From positions 28,299,026-28,363,025 of the forward strand of contig OY294048.1 in the NCBI GenBank assembly GCA_958510825.1: a DNA stretch of 64,000 nucleotides, in the 5' to 3' direction. Shown piece after piece: positions 55,513 to 64,000 of the stretch. The notes beneath the pieces were generated by a model. That model was not told where the DNA came from. It searched no databases and saw only the letters and a program-made list of their open reading frames with translations. Within the stretch, counting starts at the first letter, position 1. Each line of letters begins with the position of its first letter. The DNA is from Brachypterus glaber. Lineage: Eukaryota; Arthropoda; Insecta; Coleoptera; Kateretidae. The position numbers and the translations under genes are program-made.

Positions 55513-55915
55513 CAATTTTTTCTATTTTGCTCTAAAATTTAAAAAACTTTTTTTACATTTAAAATGATGACTGATTTAGGGATTTTTGTTTTGGGTTGGC
55601 ATTACAGTTTACACTATGTTTAAAATTCTAAGAACAAATAATATTTTAATATATTTTACAGTCATCTCTTCTTTTTTCACTGCAATTAACCAGTCCACAA
55701 TTTTAAGACGGTAAAAAATTAACCAAACACAAAATTTTGTAGAAAATTAAACTTTAAATCGACATTGACATTTGCAAGCAAAACGTCAAAAGATGGGCTT
55801 TTGTATGTTGCCAACCCAACAGAAAAAAAAGTAGAGACCTCTTATGGGCCTATAAGAACACGCAAAATGCGTGTGATTATGAGCTTATAAGAGTCGCAAA
55901 ATAGAAAAAATATGT
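55513..55915. mobile_element. Inverted-repeat element, about 400 bp
   Basis: ATTTTTTCTATTTTGC at the left and GCAAAATAGAAAAAATA at the right form the ends. A short palindrome, ACGCAAAATGCGT, lies near the right end. There is no frame. Confidence 0.5.
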
Positions 55916-56222
55916 ATACTAGAAGGTAAGTTTTCCTGTCCCATTTATTAATGACGTACACGCTCTACTTCTCTATGCTCGCCCTTCAAACCAGTTTATT
56001 CGACTATCCTAGTGTAGTACTTTTTTTCAAATTTTTAGGAGAAATTCCTATAAATAAGTTTTAAGGGTTTTTTTCATTTATTTTTTTCTTTAAAACTCAT
56101 TGTTTTTTTAGGAGAAAGTCCTCTCCCTCATCATAAACAGATATTTTAATTTGTAATAATATAATATTTTACTATTCCTTGCAACTACTTTTGTTTTGAT
56201 TAACACAGTCGTCCAAACCGAA

Positions 56223-56265
56223 GTGACTGATCGATTTCGTGCTTGTTAGCACTCTTCAGAGCCAC
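56223..56265 (-). ncRNA. Minimal hammerhead motif, left arm (intact layout)
   Basis: Minus strand: GUGGCU, CUGAAGA, GUGCU-AACA-AGCAC, GAAA, UCGA, U-C, AGUCAC. All core bases, both stem I strands and the palindromic AUCGAU are as in the 14451 copy. Only the loop of stem II differs. Confidence 0.7.
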
Positions 56266-56496
56266 ATATCAGTATAAGGACAACTGTGAAAATCAAATCT
56301 TTTTCATATGCTATATGGAGGAGAAAAATAATTGTAAGGAACAGCAATAACAGTTAGCGACATCTGCTGCCAAAAGAAGTCTCTGCTTTTGGCAGCAGAT
56401 GTCGCTAACTCTTATTGCTGTTCCTTACAATTATTTTTCTACTCCATATAGCATATGAAAAAGATTTGATTTACACAGTTGTCCTTATACTGATAT

Positions 56497-56539
56497 GTGG
56501 CTCTGAAGAGTACTAACAAGCACGAAACCGATCAGTCAC
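56497..56539 (+). ncRNA. Minimal hammerhead motif, right arm (two changes)
   Basis: GUGGCU, CUGAAGA, GUACU-AACA-AGCAC (one A-C mismatch in stem II), GAAA, CCGA, U-C, AGUCAC. The stem III palindrome becomes ACCGAU and no longer self-pairs. It is probably weaker or inactive compared with the left arm. Confidence 0.55.
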
Positions 56540-56600
56540 TTCGGTTTGGACGACTGTGTTAATCAAAAAAAAGTAGTTGCAAGTAAAATAGTATATTATT

Positions 56601-57159
56601 ACAAATATATTTTTCTACATTTTAAAAATGTTCCAAGTTTTTCAATTAATTAGATATTTTAATACTTTTTATTTTATTTTGCATACCTTATGAGGCCTCA
56701 ATGCAAATAATTGCAATTCTCCATTACTACTTCATTGTGATAAGACCGCTGGAAACCTTTATGTTTATGTACAAAGGGCACCTTATCGAGTAAAATTATT
56801 GGTGAATATTTTGCTACTGTGTGTGTGTGTATGTATTTTTCAGTCACGTAGGTTGTACATTCTTAATTAAATTTATCTTTTATGTATATGTCACCCCAGT
56901 CAGACAATTTTATCTCTTTTTTGTAATGACAATTGAGGGGGTTGGAAGTAAAGGGGTATAATTGCGTTTTTGTTCAAAAATAAGATTATTGCATATTTTA
57001 ATGCTTAATCAATTGCCTAATAAACCCGTAAAATAAATAACTTAAATACATACATTACAGAAGTGAAAACAACTTAAAAATCTTAACCTCTAAAAGAGTA
57101 AAGGATTTTTTGGTAGTAAAAGTGTTAATAATCAATGATATAACATAAACTGTTAACTG
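56601..57159. other. No recognisable feature
   Basis: AT-rich spacer with a short (GT)n run near 56818-56830. Confidence 0.4.
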
Positions 57160-58618
57160 TTTGCGAAAAGTTTTTATTTTTTACTTTTTAGGGACACAGA
57201 ACTTGTAGATTTGTAACTTCATCTAAGCTTAATTATAGTTATCCTTCCATCTCGGCAAGCTGCTGACGTCACAATGCACTGTGACGTCATTATCTTAAAG
57301 ATAAATGTCTAAAAAATAAAAGTAATATTTTTATTTCAGCGCCCAAGAGCCCAACCAACCTTATTTTAAACGAAATATTAAAGAAAATCTTGTTAAACTT
57401 TAAGCGTTAAGTAATAACCAAACAACTTTTGGTAAAATCACAATATTTATCATTTCTCTTGGTATTTTAATATTACAGGTCCAGAGAATCAACTTTAGCC
57501 TCGTTTAAAAGATTTTCAGTGTGCCGTAATATTTAAGTTTATTTTTTTTAATTTATAAATGACCTCAAACAACAGTTACATAACTGATAACAAGGCCTAA
57601 CTACTAAATATAATTACAATGTCTTTTGTTTATAAAAATATAGAATATAATATATACATAATTTGATTAATAATACTTATGAGTTTAACAGGTACATTTT
57701 AGATTATAATTAATTTTTTTTTATTGTTTAATATAATTTTTATTTCATTTGGTATTTTATTATATTCTGATGTTCCAACATATATAGGTGATTTTTGGGA
57801 TTTCTTAGTTTTACCTAGAGGATTTCTAAAATTTTCTCGTGTTCTTGTTTGATGCTGATATATTTGTCACACATTCTCCAGTGATCTATTTGACTTACTA
57901 GTTTTATGGATAATTCCTTGAATAAGTTTTATTGAGTCAAGTTGCTTTAACTTTTGGATGTTAAGTAGTCGAGTTACTGAAAAGATAGTCACTGCTGGGG
58001 TAAGGTAATTATAACCATAAATTACTTCAATAGCATTATTTTGTGTTGTTTGTACTTTTTCCATCAAATTTTTAGTAGCATTACCCCAAGGTAGAAGATA
58101 TCTTAGATTTGACTCAATTAAACTGTAGTAAACCGACTTCTTACTTCTTAAATTTAAAAAATGAGAACAACGGTTTAAGGCCCCTATGAACGGAACAATC
58201 TTTTTTATGACATTGTTGATATGGCTTTCCCATGATAACTTCTCATCTCTCATCAATCAAAAGTCCTAAGTACTTATATTTGCTGACTTTGGCTAAATCT
58301 GTATCATTAAATTTTATTGATACCTCTTGACATAAAGGTTTATTTTTTTGTTTCATAAGCATAAAGACCGTTTTCTTGATGACCCCTTAATCAAGTTATC
58401 CCGCTTATCCGAGTTATCCGATATTAATATATAAAATTTGGCTGGTAGTAGAACCATTATCTGAGCGTCAAATTAAAACGGGACCACCTCATGAATGCCC
58501 TCTTTAAGTTGCAAAAAGTTTCATCAAATTCCATTCATTCGTTTCAAAGTTATGCAAACATAAAAAAAAACAAAGTCACGCGTCGAATTGACAAACTCCT
58601 CCTTTTTGGAAGTCCGTT
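57160..58618 (+). repeat. Dispersed repeat H, copy split by a LINE tail
   Basis: Matches 26098-26815 from GCGAAAAGTTTTTATTTTTTAC onward. Repeat sequence stops at GTGCCGTAATATTTAAGT (about 57538) and resumes at GACCCCTTAATCAAG (58381). In the 26 kb copy those two are contiguous, so the 840 bp between them is an insertion. A segment of about 90 bp present in the other copy near 26560-26650 is missing here. Confidence 0.75.
57538..58380 (-). pseudogene. Jockey-type LINE 3' fragment, frameshifted
   Basis: Minus-strand coding begins at KKTVFMLMKQKNKPLCQEVS and VSKYKYLGLLIDE, at the 58380 boundary. It shifts frame near 58252 into the 129-codon frame with EKLSWESHINNVIKKIVPFI, LRSKKSVYYSLIESNLRYLL and LTPAVTIFSVTRLLNIQKLK. 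It shifts again near 57867 and ends with HQTRTRENFRNPLGKTKKS and YVGTSEYNKIPNEIKIIL. This is the thumb and C-terminal part of a Jockey-like RT; motifs A-C are absent. Only a minimal target duplication (T) can be inferred from the empty-site copy. Confidence 0.75.
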
Positions 58619-58689
58619 AATGAGAATACAACTTTACGAAAACAATAAAAATACTGGTCTCTGGTTTTTATCACGAACCCATGAGCTTC

Positions 58690-61195
58690 TTTAATGTAAA
58701 TATTTTACTTTTTTTAATAAATGCATAAAGATAAATATGAAAATTAACAAAACTATTTTATTATACAAATTTAGATACGGACCGAAAAATAATTTTGTGA
58801 TTATTTAAGTTTATGTTCTAATCTAAAGTTTATAAACTTGACTTAAATTTATTTTTTTAAAATTAGATCCAGTATTTTTAACATAATTTAATAAAAAACA
58901 TTCACTTTTATTATTTTTAGCCTTATTTTGTTATGCATTTCATGCCTACACCTAAAACGACTAAAATATTTTGGTATACCCTTTTATTTATTTATTGTCA
59001 AAATTTTCTTCAACTTTGCTTGAAGGCAGAATAATAGTGTAAATATTTTACTTTTTTTAATGATTACCATATATTTAAATATGAACATTAACAAAACTTT
59101 TATTATAAGAATTTGGATATGGACCGAAGAATAATTGTGCTTTTTTAAGTTTTTAAAATATTTTATTCTCTCGGTAAACGTTAAACTTGGCTCAAAAATT
59201 TTAAACTATAAAAATACGACACCGATAGTTTTTTGTATTTAATAATAATTTTATAATAAAAAACATTCACATTTATTATTTTTAGCCTTAATTTGCTATG
59301 TAAAATGCGAATAAAATATTTTGGTGTATTTATACCCTTTTACTGGCAAATTTTTCTTCCAATTTACTGGATGCAAGATAAAAAAGTATACTTTTACGTT
59401 TTTTTAATCAATACGATAAATTTAGATATGAAAATTAACAAAACTATTTTATTAAAATAATTTACGTGCGGACCGAAGAAGAATTTTGCAATTTTTTAAC
59501 CTTTTAATGTATTTTTAAACATTAAACATTAAAAGTATTTATTTCCATAGAAAATTTTACAATTTGTTGGATAATGTCAAGACAATAGCATATAAATATA
59601 AAGTATAAAGTACATATACAAACATATTAAAAGTTTTAATTAGAACAAAGTAAAATAAACAATATATTGTTATCAAACAACAGTAATAAAGTTGACCATT
59701 CCTACGCTCTAAAATACTCCTGCAAACTAAAAAATGGATTGCTCATGAAATATTTTTTTGTCTCATTTTTAAATTTATTTAATGTTAGACTTTTTAGATG
59801 CGTGGGAAGTTTATTGTAGATCTGTATTGCCATGTATTGGGGTGACTTTTCAAAAGTGGCGGTTCTATGTTGGGGAATACTGAGTACATGTGCGTTTCGA
59901 GTCTGCATTTTTTTATTAATCGAACCATTAGTTACAAAAAGTTCAGGATAGTTTTTTACGAATATAGCCATATTGTTCATGTAAAGAGAATATATGGTCA
60001 TGATGTTCAATTTAATGAAAATTGGTGCAGTGTGATCTAAATAAGCTGATCCATTTAATACTCGTATTAAACGTTTTTGAGCAAGTAATATTCTTTCCAT
60101 GTTAGCAGATGAACCCCAAATTGTGATACATAATTAAGGTAGCTTTGAACATAGGCGAAATAAAACATTCTTTGAAGGCTCAACGACACTTTTTCTTTAA
60201 GCAGCCGAACTGCGTAAAGAGGGCTGTTGATTTTTCTAGTTAAGAAGTCGACGTGAGTACTGCATCCGAGTGTAGAATCTATATTAACACCGAGAAATTT
60301 ATTATTTTCTACAACAGGAATGGAGTTGTTTTGCGCATGAACCCACATGCTGTAGTTTTTTTGAGCGTTATATGGGTTTCTAAACTGTATAATTGCAGAT
60401 TTTTTAGGATTGAGCAGTAGTCCGTTTTCATCACACCACTCTATCATGAGCCCTAAAATCTTATTAGCAATTCGACTTAGTTCCGTCACATCTTCTGCAG
60501 ATAATACCACGGATGTGTCACCCGCAAATTGACATATCTGGGCACCCTTAACCTTATTTAGCTTAGCCAACAGATCGTTGCAGAATACCAGAAAAAGCAA
60601 TGGCGATAGCACCCCCCCTTGGGGAACACCATAGTCGCAGGGAACAGTATTTGATTTTTCCCTGTTTATTTGAACATATTGGCTTCGATTGTGTAGATAA
60701 GATTTGATCCACTGCTTTGCGCATCCGGTTATACCGTAGGATTCTAGTTTTTCTAAAAAGTCGCTCATGAATTACTAGATCAAAGGCTTTAGTTAGATCA
60801 AAATAAATTCCAGCCACCCGAAATTTATCATCTAAAGCCCTTGCTTTTTTTTATGCTCTCAACTTAAAGGATACCTTGTCTCAAAATGTTATTCCCCAAA
60901 AATACGACACCAATGTTTTTTTTGTTGTTTTTATCAATATATTTCCAATAAAAAAACATTCACATTTATAATTTTTAACCGTATTTTGTTATGTGTTTCA
61001 TGCATAAACCTAAAATTAGACTAAAATATTTTGGTGCATTTATACCCTTTTAATGCTAAAATATTCGTCAACTTTGCTTGGAGGTAGAATAATAATGTGA
61101 ATATATTACTTTTTTAATTAATAAATATGATAAATTTAGATATGATCATCAACAAAACTATTTTATTATTATTATTTACCTACGGACCGCAGAAA
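58690..61195 (+). repeat. Tandem array of about 345 bp AT-rich units, forward orientation
   Basis: The block TTTTACTTTTTTTAAT..GATAAATATGAAAATTAACA recurs near 58697, 59040 and 59395, then near 61105 after the LINE insertion. Other ordered blocks are GGACCGAARAATAATTTTG, AAAAACATTCAC, TATTATTTTTAGCCTTATTTTG, TATACCCTTTTA and TTCAACTTTGCTTG. Copies are diverged by small indels. There is no coding frame. Confidence 0.75.
59507..60846 (-). pseudogene. Jockey-type LINE (family P) with altered RT catalytic box
   Basis: Same family as 36383-37670: shared TTTAATG tail (here about 59515-59535), similar end (YFMSNPFFSLQEY) and RT sequence. The minus-strand reading starts with AGIYFDLTKAFD (motif A) and shifts frame near 60775. 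It goes on with MSDFLEKLESYGITGCAKQW, GVPQGGVLSPLLF (motif B) and CQFAGDTSVV. The catalytic FADD/YADD box is FAGD here, losing one essential Asp. Another frameshift near 60090 leads into the C-terminal 132-codon frame. It interrupts a unit of the 345 bp array. Confidence 0.85.
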
Positions 61196-62770
61196 AATTA
61201 AACTTTTCGTACAGTTTTTTATACTAAAAGTCACCATTTTAGATAAATCGAATAAAAAGTTTTTTTCATTATAAGCATACCAAAATAAGGCTAAAAATAA
61301 TAAAAGTAAATGGTTTTATGTTAAAATTTATTGTTGAAAACAAGAAAGTATTGGTGACGTATTTTTATGCAATAAAATTTTGAGACCTTTAAGCTAAGAG
61401 CATAAAATACTTTAAAAAGTTAAAAAAATGACAAAATTATTCTTCGTTCTATACCTAAATCATTAAAATAAAATAGTTTAGTTAATGTTTATATCTAAAT
61501 TTATCGTATTTATTAAAAAAAGTAAAATATTTACATTATTATCTTGCCTCCAAGCAAAATTAAAGAAAAATTTGGCAGTAAAAGGGTATAAATGCACTAA
61601 AATATTTCAGAAGTAATTTAGGTGTGTAGATGCACATACATAGCAAAATAAGGCTAAAAATAATAAATGTGAATGTTTTTTATCAGAAAGTTATTATTAT
61701 AAACAAAAAACTATCGGTGTCGTATTTTTATAGTTTAAAATTTTAAGACAAATTTACCGTTTACCGAGAGAATAAAATACTTTAAAAACTTAAAAAATAG
61801 CACAATATTCTTGGGTCGATATCTAAATTCTTATAAAAAATAGGTTTGTTAATGTTCATAAAATTAAACTTTTCGTACAGGTTTATTATACTAAAAGTCG
61901 CGATTTTAGATAAATCGGATAAAAAGTTTTTTTCATTGTAAGCGTACCAAAATAAGGCTAAAAATAATAAAAGTAAATTTTTTTATGTTAAAATTTATTG
62001 TTGAAAACAAGAAAGTATTGGTGAAGTATTTTTAAGGAATAAAATTTTGAGAGCGTTTACCCTTTAAGCTAAGAGCATAAAACACTTTAAAAAGTTAAAA
62101 AAATAACAAAATTATTCTTCGCTCTATACCTAAATTATTAAAATAAAATAGTTTTGTTTATGCTTATATCTAAATTTATCGTATTTATTAAAAAAAGTAA
62201 AATATTTATTTATTTATTATTATCCTGCCTCCAAGCTAAGTTGAAGAAAAATTTGGCAGTAAAAGGGTATAAATGCGCCAAAATTTGTTAGTCGCATTTT
62301 AGGTGTATGCATGGAATATATACAAAACAGGGCTAAAACTAACAAAAGGAAATATTTTTTATTAGAAATTTCTTGTTGAAAACAATTGGACTTTTGAAAT
62401 TTCTTGTTGAAGACTATTGGAGTCGTATTTTTATAGAACAAAATTTTGAGACAAGCTTGCGCTTTAAGCTGAGAGCATAAAATACTTTAAAACGTTAAAA
62501 AGTTCAAAATTATTCTTCGATCCGTACCTAAATTATTATAATAAAATGGTGTTGTTAATGTTTATATCTAAATTTATCGTACTTATTAAAGAAAGTTAAG
62601 TATTTACATTACTATCCTGCCTCCAAGCAAAGAAACCATTGGCAGTAAAAGGGTATAAATGCACGAAATTTCTTTAGCCGCATTTTAGGTGTAGGCTAGA
62701 AGTTCATACCAAAATAACCCTAAAATGATAAAAGTCAATCTTTTTTATTAGAAATTGACTGTTCCTATCG
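61196..62770 (-). repeat. Array of the same 345 bp units, inverted, with a 665 bp higher-order repeat
   Basis: The unit now reads on the minus strand: AATAAGGCTAAAAATAATAA, TTTGGCAGTAAAAGGGTATA, GCCTCCAAGC and TAAAATATTTAC recur near 61290, 61545, 61640, 62220 and 62620. The segment from AAAATTAAACTTTTCGTACAG at 61194 repeats from 61859 (665 bp later). The whole 58690-62770 block is therefore a large imperfect inverted array with its switch point near 61200. Confidence 0.7.
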
Positions 62771-63110
62771 GAGTCATATTTTTATATAGATCGATATTGC
62801 TTTTGAACTGGGAACTTATAAATCTAATTAATAGTAAAATAATTTGCATCAAGGTTTGGTTACCGGCTTATTTTTTTTTTTTTAATTTTAAATATACCGA
62901 TAAAATAAAAACATACAAACACCTCTTTATTTCACTGTTTAATATTTTAAATACATTGTCGAACTTTAAAGATTTATATCCCAGAATCTTAGAAGGTGCC
63001 CTTCTATTACCAACCCCCTCAATTTAAATCTAGTTTTTAATTGGATGGTTACAGTTGGGGAGAGAAAACTTTTTTCAACTAATGAACCCAAATTTTCCAA
63101 CTAATGAAAA
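62771..63110. other. No recognisable feature
   Basis: AT-rich spacer. The 90-codon frame crossing it has no recognisable domain. Confidence 0.4.
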
Positions 63111-63116
63111 CAAATT

Positions 63117-63627
63117 TTTAACTTAGGAAATAAACTTTTCCGTCTAAGGAAATATTTTCATTTGATTTTAACGACAGATAGATAACTTTCTAATATATAC
63201 ATTTTCGGCTATTAACCTACAAACGTGCAGCGTATATATATATTTTTATATATAGACTGTCAATTCTTAACTTATTTAACTTTGCTTAACCGGCTAAAGG
63301 TTTATAGAATGGTTTAGGTCCTTGGCGTTTTTAATGCACGTTACTGTACATCCTAAATTGTGGCGATTTGCCTTTTGGGAACAAGTGAACATATAACAGT
63401 GACCACCATACTTTTATATCTATCTAACGGTTTATTTAAATATTAACAACATACAGGATACACAGTGCTGATGATTCCCAAAAAGGATGAAATGGTACTA
63501 TTCACTGTTTCCTGTTCATTTGATTTTAACGACAGATAGATAACTTTCTAAAATATTTTCCGACAAATACTAGTATATAGTATACGTGTATTAAGTAAAA
63601 AATATTTCATTAGACGGAAAAGTTTAT
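63117..63627. mobile_element. Inverted-repeat element, about 510 bp, with internal direct repeats
   Basis: AACTTTTCCGTCTAAGGAAAT near 63133 is mirrored by ATTTCATTAGACGGAAAAGTT near 63605. TCATTTGATTTTAACGACAG then ATAGATAACTTTCTA occurs at 63158 and again at 63514 in the same orientation. Confidence 0.6.
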
Positions 63628-63951
63628 ACACAGAAAAAAATATTGTCTTAAATCAAGAATGTGTGATTTGTATATAACGAAGAGGATATATTCTCCTTTA
63701 AAGCGAAATTGTGCTTTAGATATGAAAGAATAAGAATATGGTATACTTGAAAGGAGAATAAGTTCTCAAATATGAAAGGATAAAAATATAGTGTGCATAA
63801 AAGAAGAATAATATTAATTTATTAATATAATAAAATAAATATTGATTAATAATAATATATTATAATATAATATAAGAGAATATTATTCTATTCGTTTTAT
63901 ACAAATCACCATATTCTTTATTTAAGACAATATTTTTCTGTATATATAACA
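63625..63951. mobile_element. MITE, about 325 bp, TATAYACAGAAAAA ends
   Basis: TATACACAGAAAAAAATATT, GTCTTAAATCAAGAAT and GTGATTTGTATATAACGAA at the left are mirrored by TTCGTTTTATACAAATCAC, ATTCTTTATTTAAGACAAT and ATTTTTCTGTATATA at the right. Terminal TATA is consistent with a TA duplication. The arms are about 65 bp. Confidence 0.75.
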
Positions 63952-64000
63952 AAAAAAAAATAAAAAGCCAATAAACTAAACAAAAACTTGTCAACTTATA

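Larger units (their letters stand above)
56163..56600. mobile_element. Palindrome of two inverted hammerhead-bearing units
   Basis: Two arms of about 215 bp meet near 56381. Positions of matching bases add to 112762 throughout. Marker blocks, read outward from the centre on the plus strand, are GGCAGCAGATGTCGCTAAC, TGTTCCTTACAATTATTTTTC and CTCCATATAGCATATG, then the hammerhead, then GACGACTGTGTTAATCAAAA. These match the 14358-15868 unit (GCAGTAGATGTCGCTAGC, CCTTACAACGATTTTTAAAC, GACGACTGCGTTAATCAAAC), so it is a related family arranged head to head. Confidence 0.8.

Overview
The window looks like AT-rich, gene-poor, transposon-packed arthropod DNA, most likely from an insect. The signs are several insect-type non-LTR retrotransposon families, tRNA-derived SINEs, Penelope-type hammerhead motifs, a FLYWCH-carrying MULE derivative, and many long foldback (palindromic) elements. 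The order cannot be fixed from sequence alone; a beetle is only a guess. I found no host gene, rRNA, functional tRNA, CRISPR array or bacterial-type operon. Every coding region I can support is a piece of a mobile element.

Layout. 1-1 kb: a diverged 160-170 bp satellite. 1-6 kb: an inverted-repeat element, a 708 bp MULE derivative with a 9 bp target duplication, and short palindromes. 6.9-9.7 kb: a nest of palindromic elements holding a tRNA-derived SINE and two LINE tails. 10.3-13.7 kb: three large foldbacks. 14.36-15.87 kb: a tandem array of about 437 bp units, each carrying a minimal type I hammerhead ribozyme motif. 16.8-36 kb: mostly foldbacks and MITEs, including a 1.46 kb palindrome with a tRNA-like sequence in both arms. 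36.4-40.2 kb: two LINEs, the second with a clean 15 bp target duplication and an intact RT-RNase H frame. 41-47 kb: a Crypton-like scrap, foldbacks, and a mariner-like element holding a LINE tail. 47.5-50.1 kb: an R4/Dong-like LINE lodged between (ATT)n tracts, one of them 423 bp long. 50.5-56.6 kb: more foldbacks, a decayed Penelope-type hammerhead, and a palindrome with a hammerhead in each arm. 57-63 kb: a dispersed repeat split by a LINE tail, then arrays of about 345 bp repeats in opposite orientations, interrupted by another LINE.

How the parts relate. The 560 bp SINE at 7.4 kb shares its 3' tail with the LINE at 37.8-40.2 kb, so this looks like a SINE and its partner LINE. The hammerhead units match the minimal ribozymes known from Penelope-like elements and animal retrozymes, and no Penelope protein is present to mobilise them in cis. 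Several insertions can be dated relative to one another because uninterrupted copies of the target repeat lie elsewhere in the window.
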